Of a stretch of 39,434 bases of DNA, positions 1 to 7,082 are shown piece by piece. This stretch comes from Pirellulaceae bacterium (lineage in GTDB: Bacteria; Planctomycetota; Planctomycetia; Pirellulales; Pirellulaceae), in NCBI GenBank assembly GCA_016784735.1, contig JADHUC010000080.1, forward strand, positions 1 through 39,434. The letters run 5' to 3'. The notes below the pieces were generated by a model, which had not been told where the DNA came from, ran no database searches, and was given only the letters and a program-made list of their open reading frames with translations. Numbering within the stretch: position 1 is the stretch's first letter; each line of letters starts with the position of its first letter. The position numbers and the translations under genes are program-made.

Positions 1-55
1 GCCGCCCGAGACGAGCAAGGGATGCTGGCACTTCGGAACGCTTTCGAGCACGCAT
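1..55 (-). CDS. 5' end of an unidentified gene leaving the left edge
   Basis: On the minus strand an ATG at 55-53 follows a GGAGG Shine-Dalgarno sequence by about 7 nt, and the frame stays open to the window edge for 18 codons (MRARKRSEVPASLARLGR). The spacing and quality of the ribosome binding site are the only support. Nothing in the short, basic N-terminus identifies a family. A second overlapping frame is also open across 1-140, so the choice of frame is uncertain. Confidence 0.3.
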   Translation of the reverse strand, partial: MRARKRSEVPASLARLGR

Positions 56-136
56 AGGTTGTCCTCCGAGGTCAAATGGAAAACACCCACGCTAGCAAAC
101 CCCCGGCCGAAGTTCAGGCAGGCCTGCAGCAAGCTC

Positions 137-193
137 TCGGTTCAAAACGTGGAACAGCATCCCACCAGGAGCGACTTGCGCCGTACGGGGCAT
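137..193 (-). pseudogene. N-terminal scrap of a RAYT (IS200-like, Y1) transposase
   Basis: The minus-strand reading from the ATG at 193 begins MPRTAQVAPGG followed by FHVLNR. This matches the well-known N-terminus of REP-associated tyrosine transposases. Homology stops after about 19 residues, and the frame then runs through unrelated sequence to a stop at 92. The HUH motif and catalytic tyrosine are absent, so this is a dead remnant. RAYTs are linked to dispersed palindromic repeats of the kind seen repeatedly in this window, although no direct connection can be shown here. Confidence 0.6.
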
Positions 194-525
194 GCCGACA
201 GCCTGGCCAACGCGGCCCAAATCGTCAACAATTAGACCCAGGACGCTAAGGTCCCTCAGAAACAGGCGACGAGTCACCACGGAGTTGGGTCACGGAGCCT
301 GTTCTTGGCGTGAACGTACAAAACTGCTTACGTCAGGGTTCTAGCAGTGACGAGTTCTTGTGCTGACAGTCGAAAGGGGGACCGGCAGTAGATGGAATCT
401 GCCGCCTGAAGGCCGAGAATCTCAATCGCTGAACCATGGTACCGTCGCGCTTGTCTGAACTACAGAAAACTGCGAGACTGCTATGCTGTTTCTAGCAGGG
501 AGTCCCTACGTCTGGAGGTGTTGAG
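194..525. other. Intergenic stretch without a recognisable gene
   Basis: No reading frame here resembles a known protein. The last 50 bases probably hold the promoter of the downstream NYN gene: TG at 479-480 followed by TATGCT at 482-487 resembles an extended -10 element, but no good -35 element is visible. The Shine-Dalgarno sequence of that gene (GGAGG, 514-518) closes the stretch. Confidence 0.4.
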
Positions 526-1359
526 GTGGAGGATACTACTTACCTGTTCATCGACGGGCAGTACTTGCAGACTGTCTATCGAGATCTGATCTGGAATGAT
601 TATGGTTCATCTCATGAGATTGATTTCGACAGGCTTCGTGGCAATGGCGTAGCAAGAAGGGCGTTTTACTACGATTGCCTTGATGACAACCAGAAGCCGA
701 ATGAGACTGAAACAGATTTCCAAGCTCGCGTTCAGGCGCAAGAAGCATATCTCGATTCAATCAATGCTATGGAGGGCTTTCATGTTCGCAAGGGATATCT
801 GGCGCAAGGCAGAAGAGGACGGGAGCAGAAAGAAGTTGATGTCCTTTTGGCTGTTGACATGATGGTTCACTCGTTCAATCGAACGATGACGAAAGCAGTC
901 TTGATTGCTGGTGATCGTGACTTCAAACCTGTCGTAGAAGCTGTGACTAGGCAAGGAACATACGTTGAAGTCTGGTATAGACCGAAGACCGGATCAGCGG
1001 AACTAGGCCGGGTCGCCGATCTCGTGAAGCCGCTTCAGATTTCGACTCTTGTGAGCTGGGTTAAGCATGAAGGGCTGGAGGCAGAGGGGCTTCCTTCGAC
1101 TCAGCGATTCGTTAACGACGACCAGCTTTGTCCACCCGAGGCGCTACTCAAGCGCGGAATCGTTCAACTGTCACAGCAAACCATGCGACTAGCGTATGAT
1201 AAGGGCAGATATATTGTAGATGTCTTTAGGGGACGTGTGTACGACTGCCGTCACACCTTCCATGATCTGCCGTTGCTAGAGAAGTTCCTTGTTGAGGAAT
1301 ATGGCGAGATAACATGGCGAGATGTCAGGGATGATACTTCTACAGCAAAGCAAGACTGA
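526..1359 (+). CDS. NYN-domain (LabA/DUF88-like, PIN-fold) putative ribonuclease
   Basis: Predicted 277-residue cytosolic protein with an N-terminal NYN domain, a PIN-like nuclease fold that cuts RNA with metal bound by acidic residues. Visible motifs are FIDGQYL (residues 8-14, Asp10), KEVDVLLAVDM (about 102-112, Asp105 and Asp111) and IAGDRDF (127-133, Asp130 and Asp132), followed by EVWY; together these supply the expected acidic site. Residues from about 175 onward form a second domain that I do not recognise. The start is GTG at 526, chosen because GGAGG lies 7 nt upstream. Base composition is clearly AT-richer than the flanking genes, and the gene sits between a transposase remnant and a dispersed repeat, so horizontal acquisition is plausible. 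The RNA substrate is unknown. Confidence 0.8.
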   Translation: MEDTTYLFIDGQYLQTVYRDLIWNDYGSSHEIDFDRLRGNGVARRAFYYDCLDDNQKPNETETDFQARVQAQEAYLDSINAMEGFHVRKGYLAQGRRGREQKEVDVLLAVDMMVHSFNRTMTKAVLIAGDRDFKPVVEAVTRQGTYVEVWYRPKTGSAELGRVADLVKPLQISTLVSWVKHEGLEAEGLPSTQRFVNDDQLCPPEALLKRGIVQLSQQTMRLAYDKGRYIVDVFRGRVYDCRHTFHDLPLLEKFLVEEYGEITWRDVRDDTSTAKQD

Positions 1360-1433
1360 TCCTCCTTGTACATTAGTGCGTAATCCACGTGTGGGAACAG
1401 ACGCACAAGCCCATGCAACAGTCGATTCTGACT

Positions 1434-1487
1434 GTGAGCCCCTCACCCTATCCCTCTCCCCACGCGCGGGAAGAGGGGACAAGGCTG
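1434..1487. repeat. Dispersed palindromic repeat of the CCCTCACCCT/CTCTCCC type
   Basis: The sequence reads CCCCTCACCCTATCCCTCTCCC, an internal CGCGCGGG core, then AAGAGGGGACAAGG. The CCCTCTCC and AGAGGGG halves can pair, giving an imperfect hairpin. Elements of this form are scattered in intergenic DNA of many bacteria. It lies between the converging 3' ends of the NYN gene and the Gfo/Idh gene and may help end transcription from both sides. Confidence 0.5.
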
Positions 1488-1492
1488 GAGGA

Positions 1493-2899
1493 TCAGCCCA
1501 ACCATTTCGTCCGGTATTCGGTGTCAACGAACTGGGCGGCTTCGGGGGCGTTGGTGGCCTCCATCTTCTCGCCGTCCCAGTCCAGGCTCTTGCCGGCGCG
1601 GATGCCGACCACGCCCGTCAGACCGATCTCGGTGAGCTTGCCGCCGATGTCGAAGTCCGAGAAGGTTCTTCCCTCGCCTCGACAGGCGTCGAGCCATTCC
1701 TTGCCGTGGCTTGGGGTTCGCGGAAGGGTCTTGGGAATGTCCTTGGTGGCTTCGTGGCGGAGCACGTCGCTTAGGCCGGACTCGCCTTCGAGGCGGATCT
1801 TGCCGCCTGTGTTCCAGTGACTGGTGTGGATGCAGCCCTTCTCGCCGAGGATCAGCAGGCCGTTAGGCACCTTGTCCCCGTAAGTGTCGGTCAGCGGCTG
1901 GAGCGCCTCGGCCGGAGGTTTGCCGCTTCCCTGCCAGTGCAGAGTGACGGGCGGGAGGTCGCCGCGCGCGGGGAAGTGGAATTCGACCGCGGCCTTGTCG
2001 GCGATCTGCTTGCCGCTGAGCATGTTGACGACGATTTTGTTGGGATAGCCCAGGTCGAGCGCTCGCATGGGCAGATTGATCGCGTGACAGCAGAAATCGG
2101 CCAGGCCGCCGTTGCCGAAGTCGAACCAGCTTCGCCACCGGAAGGGATGATAGACGTCCTTCTTGAACGGGCGCATGGCCGACGGGCCAACCCACAGATC
2201 CCAGTTGAAGCCTTCGGGAATGGGATCTTCGCCTTCCGCGTTGCCTTCATTTGCGGTGACGCCAATGCCCCACTGGTAAATCTCGCGGATCTGGCCCAAC
2301 GCGCCGGCCCGGATGATCTCCGTACAGCGGCGGAGCGACTCGCTGGCGCTGCCCTGGTTGCCCATCTGGGTGACGACGTTCGCGGTGCGCGACAGCTCGC
2401 GCAGCTCGCGGGCTTCGGCCACGCTGTGCGTCAGCGGCTTCTCGCAGTAGACGTGCTTGCCGGCTTTCATGAATACCTTGCACAAGTGGGCGTGCCAGTG
2501 GTCAGGCGTGGCGACCAGTACGGCGTCGAAGCTGGACGTGTTGTCCAGCAACCGGCGATAGTCCTCATACGCCTTGGCGTCCTTGGTCGCCTCGCCGCCG
2601 GAGCGTGAGGCATCGGCCCGGGCCTTGTCGATCATTGCCGGATCCGGATCGCAGAGGGCCACGAGATTTGCGCCGCCCGAGAGCAGGCCCCTCATCACGC
2701 CGCGTCCTTGCCCGCCGCAGCCGACCACGGCAAGGTTCAGCTTGCTGTTGGCGGTCGTGGAGCCAGCCTCGGCGCCCGATAAGATCAGCGGCCGACTGAA
2801 CGCCGCCGCCCCCAGGGCCGCTGCTGAGGTCTTAAGGAAACTCCGCCGTGAGGAACGATTTCGCTTCACGGACGCACGTTGCAACAAACTGATTCTCAT
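1493..2899 (-). CDS. Tat-exported Gfo/Idh/MocA family oxidoreductase
   Basis: Predicted 468-residue NAD(P)-dependent dehydrogenase or related sugar/cyclitol-modifying enzyme acting outside the cytoplasm. The N-terminus carries a twin-arginine signal (SRRSFLK, RR at residues 18-19, then an Ala-rich hydrophobic stretch). The Rossmann nucleotide-binding loop is VGCGGQGRG (59-67), and the family signature CEKP (152-155) supplies the conserved Lys of the active site. The C-terminal alpha/beta domain follows, with the WVGP and GGLADFCCHAIN segments typical of the planctomycete branch. The ATG at 2899 is preferred over upstream starts because GGGAG lies about 8 nt before it. The substrate cannot be told from sequence, and no sugar-specific operon surrounds it. 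Confidence 0.9.
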   Translation of the reverse strand: MRISLLQRASVKRNRSSRRSFLKTSAAALGAAAFSRPLILSGAEAGSTTANSKLNLAVVGCGGQGRGVMRGLLSGGANLVALCDPDPAMIDKARADASRSGGEATKDAKAYEDYRRLLDNTSSFDAVLVATPDHWHAHLCKVFMKAGKHVYCEKPLTHSVAEARELRELSRTANVVTQMGNQGSASESLRRCTEIIRAGALGQIREIYQWGIGVTANEGNAEGEDPIPEGFNWDLWVGPSAMRPFKKDVYHPFRWRSWFDFGNGGLADFCCHAINLPMRALDLGYPNKIVVNMLSGKQIADKAAVEFHFPARGDLPPVTLHWQGSGKPPAEALQPLTDTYGDKVPNGLLILGEKGCIHTSHWNTGGKIRLEGESGLSDVLRHEATKDIPKTLPRTPSHGKEWLDACRGEGRTFSDFDIGGKLTEIGLTGVVGIRAGKSLDWDGEKMEATNAPEAAQFVDTEYRTKWLG

Positions 2900-3045
2900 G
2901 GTCGTTCTCCCAGCCGACATTTTGCATTTGCAGTGAGCCTGGAACCGACACAGGCTCGTTTGGCCATCTATCTTACCAAGACCAATCGGCAACCTCGACC
3001 ACCGAACCAGTTCCCAGCGGATTTAACTTGGCGAGCATGACACCG

Positions 3046-3278
3046 CTACCGCGGGCCGCCCAATGAGAAGAGGTGAGAACTGGTCCGCAGGTACATCACC
3101 CCGTCGGCCACCGCGGGTGTGGCGTAGCTTGGTTCACCGAGCGGGATCCGGTGGAGGAACTCGAACATGTCTCCTGCCGCCAGAACGACGGCCTCGCCCT
3201 TCTTCGACACGTTGTACAGATGGCCATCGACCCAGACGGGCGACCCAAGAAATCCTCCCTCGACCCGCTCTCGCCAGG
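3046..3278 (-). pseudogene. C-terminal remnant of a PQQ-type beta-propeller protein
   Basis: The minus-strand reading over 3278-3046 gives GGFLGSPVWVDGHLYNVSK, then GEAVVLAAGD, then SYATPAVADGVMYLRT and a natural C-terminus. These are the last blades of a PQQ-like (BamB-type) propeller. Homology stops abruptly at about 3280 with no start codon or N-terminal blades. The frame continues upstream only into antisense of the neighbouring sulfatase remnant, so the gene has lost its 5' part. Confidence 0.7.
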
Positions 3279-3280
3279 CC

Positions 3281-3590
3281 ATGATTGTCAAAGGCCCAGG
3301 GATCAAGCCAGGCTCAGTGTTTGATGGCAATGTGGTCAACTATGATTTCTTGCCCACCTTCGTTGATTGGGCTGGTGGTCACTCGAAGAAATTGCAGAAC
3401 ATCGACGGTGTCAGTCTCGCCGATTACATGGCCGGGAAAAAGCCGGACGAGGCTTTCCTGAATCGCAATCTATATTCCCACTATCCACATTATCGGAGTT
3501 CAGTTCCGCATTCGTCCTGATCTCTGGTTCGTCCAAGGTGATCCATTTTTGCCATCGACCGGAGATTCCGATGTTGTTCTGTATTGCGCA
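3281..3590 (+). pseudogene. Frameshifted internal fragment of an arylsulfatase-type gene
   Basis: From 3281 the plus strand reads MIVKGPGIKPGSVFDG, then NYDFLPTFVDWAG and NIDGVSLADYMAGKK, the middle-to-late part of a type I sulfatase. The frame stops at 3518-3520 after RSSVPHS. The following bases, read one base out of phase, continue the same family as SSKVIHFCHRPEIPMLF up to about 3590. A one-base slip near 3505-3512 therefore interrupts it. The catalytic C-x-P-x-R segment that is oxidised to formylglycine lies in the missing N-terminal half, so no active enzyme can be made. Confidence 0.75.
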
Positions 3591-3684
3591 AAGGAGCGAG
3601 GAGCGCAAAGAGAGAAACCTCTGCACTGCAAACGATCAAACGCGCATCCTACGCGCAGTTTCTTGAACAGGAGATAACCGAGGG

Positions 3685-3723
3685 AACAGAGAGTGGTTTC
3701 GGCCTCTACTGACTCTGTTTTTT
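3685..3723 (+). terminator. Possible Rho-independent terminator
   Basis: AACAGAG (3685-3691) can pair with CTCTGTT (3713-3719), and the hairpin runs into a T-run at 3718-3723. AGGGAACAG/CTGTTCCCT halves also flank the area, so it may instead belong to a dispersed repeat. The T-run is on the plus strand, so it would end transcription from the sulfatase side rather than from porB. Confidence 0.3.
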
Positions 3724-3742
3724 CCTGTTCACTGTTCCCTGC

Positions 3743-4717
3743 CTACGCGCCCGCCACGGGAGCTTCTTGCTTTTCTGCCGCGGCTTTGGTTGCCTGTTCC
3801 TTTTCCAGCAGGGTGGCCCAGTTTGTTTCGACCTGCTCTTGATGCCAGGCGATAATGTCTTCCGTGTCGCTCTCCGTCAGGTGCTTGAATCGCCCTTGGG
3901 CCTTGAGCCATTCGATTACGGGAACGACTTCCTTGGGCTTGTAGTTCACTTTCCACTGGCCGTGGTCCACTTGGTACAAGGGCCAGAATCGGGTTTCGAC
4001 GGCCACTCGCGCCAGTTGGATCGAGTCTTCGGGTTTGCATCGCCAGCCTCGGTGGCAGGGTTGGACGATGTTGATGAACGCCGGGCCGTCGACTTCGAGG
4101 CCTCGTGCCACTTTGCGCATGAAGTCCATGTGATGCGACACCGAGGCTTGGGCCACGAACGGAATGTCGTGAGCGATCATACATGCGGTCATGTCTTTGC
4201 GCCGCTGTTGTTTTCCGGGAATCACCTTTCCGCTGGGGCTGGTCATGGTGGCCGCCCCGCGCGGTGTCGCGCTGGATCGTTGCCCGCCCGTGTTCATGTA
4301 GGCGTTGTTGTCGTAGCAGATATACAACAGGTTGTGGCCGCGTTCCATGGCGCCGGAAAGCGACTGAAAGCCGATGTCGTATGTGCCACCGTCGCCGGCG
4401 AAAACGATGAAGTTGATTTTCTTGTCTTCGGGAATGCGGCCCCTGCGCTTCATCACGCGGTACGCGGCCTCGACGCCGCTGAGCGTGGCCGCGCTGTTCT
4501 CGAATGCGCAGTGAATGTAGGGGACTCGCCAAGCCGTGTACGGGTAGATCGTGGTCGAGACTTCCATGCAACCAGTAGCGAAACACACCACAGTATCCGG
4601 ACCGGCCACGTGCAGCGCCTGTCTCAGAATGGTCGGTGCAGCGCATCCGATGCAGGAACGATGACCGCCCGCGACCAATTCTGGGTCCGCTGACATTCTC
4701 TTGAGATTGATTGCCAT
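3743..4717 (-). CDS. porB: 2-oxoacid:ferredoxin oxidoreductase, beta (TPP) subunit
   Basis: Predicted 324-residue catalytic subunit that binds thiamine pyrophosphate and one [4Fe-4S] cluster in the pyruvate:ferredoxin (or related 2-oxoacid) oxidoreductase complex. It decarboxylates the oxoacid with CoA and passes electrons to ferredoxin. The cluster cysteines fit the family pattern: Cys22, Cys25, Cys50 (24 residues later) and Cys221 in VQPCHRGW. The TPP motif runs from GDG (108-110) to DNN (136-138), followed by AYMNTGGQRS. It is the last gene of the por cluster, 141 nt after porA, with a repeat hairpin in that gap. The exact oxoacid is not decided by sequence; pyruvate is the usual substrate for this four-subunit layout. 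Confidence 0.92.
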   Translation of the reverse strand: MAINLKRMSADPELVAGGHRSCIGCAAPTILRQALHVAGPDTVVCFATGCMEVSTTIYPYTAWRVPYIHCAFENSAATLSGVEAAYRVMKRRGRIPEDKKINFIVFAGDGGTYDIGFQSLSGAMERGHNLLYICYDNNAYMNTGGQRSSATPRGAATMTSPSGKVIPGKQQRRKDMTACMIAHDIPFVAQASVSHHMDFMRKVARGLEVDGPAFINIVQPCHRGWRCKPEDSIQLARVAVETRFWPLYQVDHGQWKVNYKPKEVVPVIEWLKAQGRFKHLTESDTEDIIAWHQEQVETNWATLLEKEQATKAAAEKQEAPVAGA

Positions 4718-4787
4718 TTTGTCAGTGTTTCCTCGATCAGATGACGAGATTGATTTGCGCTGCGTGATTCCAACAAGTGGCGACGTG

Positions 4788-4854
4788 TAGCTATCAGCTT
4801 TCAGCTATCAGCGGTCAGCAATTTCGTGCTGAAAGCTGATCGCTGACCGCTTTC
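4788..4854. repeat. Hairpin-forming repeat between porA and porB
   Basis: AGCTATCAGC occurs twice, at about 4789-4798 and 4804-4813, and AGCGGTCAGCA at 4810-4820 faces TGCTGAAAGC and TCGCTGACCGCT at 4827-4851 as an imperfect inverted repeat. This AGCTTTCAGC/GCTGACCGC family is a dispersed intergenic repeat, not a promoter. Inside the operon it could form an RNA hairpin that alters the amount of porB message relative to porCDA. Confidence 0.6.
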
Positions 4855-4858
4855 AAGC

Positions 4859-6049
4859 TCATTCCCTCAAACCGATGTACCGATAAAGCTCTCCGGTCGT
4901 GCCGCTGTCGTTCATGCCGGCAAGGTCCGCATAGACGGTTTCCAGGTCGCTCACGTTGATTTCGCGTCCGCCGAGACCGTAGACGTAGCTGACAAGCTGC
5001 GGGCGATCGCCGCCCGCAAACGAACGGATCTCGTTGAACAGCGGACCGCCGCGAAGACCGTAGGAGATCGACCGATCGAGCACGGCCACGGTGCCTATGC
5101 CTTCGATAGCCTCGGCGATTTCTTCTCCCGGGAACGGTCGAAATGTGCGGAGCCTCAGCAAGCCGGCCTTGATGCCTCGCTCGCGGATGCCGTCAACAGC
5201 GACTTTCGCGGTGCCGCAAGTCGAGCCGAGTGCGATGATCGCTACGTCGGCGTCGTCCAGTTTGTATGGTTCGAAGTGGCCGTATTCGCGGCCTGTCAAT
5301 TCGCCGTACTCTCGGCCGACCTCAGGGATGACACGACGGGCGTTTTCCATGGCCTCGACCACTTGACGCCTGCACTCGAAATAGTAGTCGCTCAAGTGCA
5401 GCGGCCCCACGGTGACCGGATTGGCGGTGTCCAGCAGGCTGAACGGCGGATCGTACTCGCCCACGAACTGTTGTACCGCCTCGCGGCCGATTACCTCCAA
5501 ACCTTCCATCGTATGGCTGATGATGAAGCCGTCCAGGCATACCATGACGGGCAGCAACACGTCTTTGTGTTCGCCGATTCGGAATGCCTGGATAACGGTG
5601 TCGTAGACCTCCTGGACGTTTTCGCAGTACAACTGGATCCAACCGGCGTCGCGGCAGAACATCGAATCGCTGTGGTCGCAGCCGATATTGACCGGCGCGC
5701 TGATCGCGCGGTTGACCACCGGCATGACGATCGGCAGTCGCGTCCCGGAGGTGATGGCGCAGATTTCGGCCATCAGCAAAAGCCCCTGCGAGGAGGTCGC
5801 CGTAACGGTCCTCGCGCCGGCGGCCGCCGATCCGAAGCAGGCGCTCTGGGCGCTGTGTTCAGATTCGACCGGGATCAACTCGGTATCTACAACGCCGTTG
5901 TACACGAACGACGAGAACTTGTGCATCAGTTCCGTCTGCGGCGTGATGGGGAACACGGCAGCCACGTCGGGATTGACGTCTTTCAACGCTTCGGCGCCCG
6001 CGTCGTTTCCCGTCATTGCGACTTGTTTGGCAGATTTCACTTTCAACAT
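4859..6049 (-). CDS. porA: 2-oxoacid:ferredoxin oxidoreductase, alpha subunit
   Basis: Predicted 396-residue alpha subunit supplying the pyrimidine-binding half of the TPP site and the CoA-facing domain. Features are the N-terminal GNDAGAEAL segment, PITPQTE (oxoacid binding), PVESEHSA and SSQGLLLM, and the transketolase C-terminal-like domain (ALGSTCGTAK, RTFRPFPGEE). The ATG at 6049 was chosen because upstream in-frame codons overlap porD and because MLKVKSAKQVAMTGNDA is the expected N-terminus. Only a weak GGGA precedes it, so translation may depend on coupling to porD, which ends 16 nt upstream. Confidence 0.92.
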   Translation of the reverse strand: MLKVKSAKQVAMTGNDAGAEALKDVNPDVAAVFPITPQTELMHKFSSFVYNGVVDTELIPVESEHSAQSACFGSAAAGARTVTATSSQGLLLMAEICAITSGTRLPIVMPVVNRAISAPVNIGCDHSDSMFCRDAGWIQLYCENVQEVYDTVIQAFRIGEHKDVLLPVMVCLDGFIISHTMEGLEVIGREAVQQFVGEYDPPFSLLDTANPVTVGPLHLSDYYFECRRQVVEAMENARRVIPEVGREYGELTGREYGHFEPYKLDDADVAIIALGSTCGTAKVAVDGIRERGIKAGLLRLRTFRPFPGEEIAEAIEGIGTVAVLDRSISYGLRGGPLFNEIRSFAGGDRPQLVSYVYGLGGREINVSDLETVYADLAGMNDSGTTGELYRYIGLRE

Positions 6050-6065
6050 TTGCCTAATCCCAACG

Positions 6066-6353
6066 TCACCTATCAAGCTGCATCTCGATCGCGTTGTTTT
6101 TCGGTGGGCATTCGCGTGCGCAGATTCCGCAGCCCTTGCAATGGTCGTAGTCGAAACCGGCGATCTTGCCATCTTCGACGATGATTGAAGAATCGGGACA
6201 GAAAATCCAACAGCGAAGGCAGTTATTGCACTGCGATTCGGCATGCACGGGCTTGTAGGTCCGCCAGCCGCCTGTTTCGTACTCGTCGCTGCTGCCGGCC
6301 ACGACGATCACCCCGCCGATGGGCATTTCTTTCCACGTCAAAAGTTTGCTCAC
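6066..6353 (-). CDS. porD: 2-oxoacid:ferredoxin oxidoreductase, delta (2[4Fe-4S] ferredoxin) subunit
   Basis: Predicted 95-residue electron-transfer subunit. Two complete C-x2-C-x2-C-x3-C-P motifs are visible (Cys42/45/48/52 and Cys72/75/78/82), binding two [4Fe-4S] clusters that take electrons from the TPP subunit to external ferredoxin. The start is GTG at 6353, which overlaps the TGA stop of porC as GTGA, a sign of translational coupling. Residues 1-30, with GGWRTYKPV, are typical of free-standing delta subunits. Confidence 0.93.
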   Translation of the reverse strand: MSKLLTWKEMPIGGVIVVAGSSDEYETGGWRTYKPVHAESQCNNCLRCWIFCPDSSIIVEDGKIAGFDYDHCKGCGICARECPPKNNAIEMQLDR

Positions 6354-6925
6354 GACGATCGCACCTCCTCATAGGCTCGCTGAATCGCGCGAATGTTGCC
6401 TTGGGCAACGCGCTCGCCAAGGCTTGCGCCGAACTTCTTCTTGACGTTCCGCTTCAGCGTATCCATTGAAATACAGCCGGTCGCTTTGAGCAGCGCGCCG
6501 ACCATAGGCATGTTGGGCATGGGACGCCCGAGCTCTTCAATGGAAATTTTCGTGGCGTCCACACAGAACACGGTATTGCCCGTCAGGTCAAGTTTGTCGC
6601 CTATTTCGCTGGGTTTGAGCGCGGTGTTGATCACAAAAATCGTGTTCTGGTCGATCCCCTCGATCACGGTGGGCATGCGCGTCAGTGTTTCGTCCAGCAC
6701 GACGACGATGTTCGGTCGCTCGATGGGACAGTGCAACCGGATCGGAGCGGCGCTCACTCGCGTGAAGCCGCGGATCGGGGCACCCATGCGCTCGGGGCCA
6801 TACTCCGGGAACCCTTGGCTGCACTTGCCCTCCTCCAACGCCGCTTGAGCGACAAGCTGGGCAGCCGTTTTTGCACCCTGGCCTCCGCGGCCGTGCCACC
6901 GAATTTCGATCGTGTCATTACTCAT
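6350..6925 (-). CDS. porC: 2-oxoacid:ferredoxin oxidoreductase, gamma subunit
   Basis: Predicted 191-residue gamma subunit and first gene of the por cluster. It begins with the family signature IRWHGRGGQGAKTAAQL and continues with FPEYGPERMGAPIRGFTRVS, both highly conserved in gamma domains of pyruvate and 2-oxoisovalerate oxidoreductases. The ATG at 6925 has GGAG about 9 nt upstream. The 157-bp gap to the divergent NagB fusion must hold the operon promoter, but no clear -35/-10 pair was found by eye. The oxygen sensitivity usual for such complexes suggests use under low oxygen. Confidence 0.93.
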   Translation of the reverse strand: MSNDTIEIRWHGRGGQGAKTAAQLVAQAALEEGKCSQGFPEYGPERMGAPIRGFTRVSAAPIRLHCPIERPNIVVVLDETLTRMPTVIEGIDQNTIFVINTALKPSEIGDKLDLTGNTVFCVDATKISIEELGRPMPNMPMVGALLKATGCISMDTLKRNVKKKFGASLGERVAQGNIRAIQRAYEEVRSS

Positions 6926-7082
6926 AGTGTCTTGCTCCAGGCCGAACCTCATACGGTAAGCTCTCATGCGTGTCTCGTCTAGGGTGCCACTCGCCAGAAT
7001 TGCGGCATGGACATCTCATTCGGTCATACGTACAGTAACCATAAAGGGGATCGCCAACGACTTCTGTCAGGACGCCGCATTC

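Noticed and set aside
1817..2608. Long plus-strand open frame (263 codons) opposite the Gfo/Idh gene
   Set aside because: It is antisense to a clear Gfo/Idh coding sequence; high GC keeps the opposite frame open, and the product has no family features.
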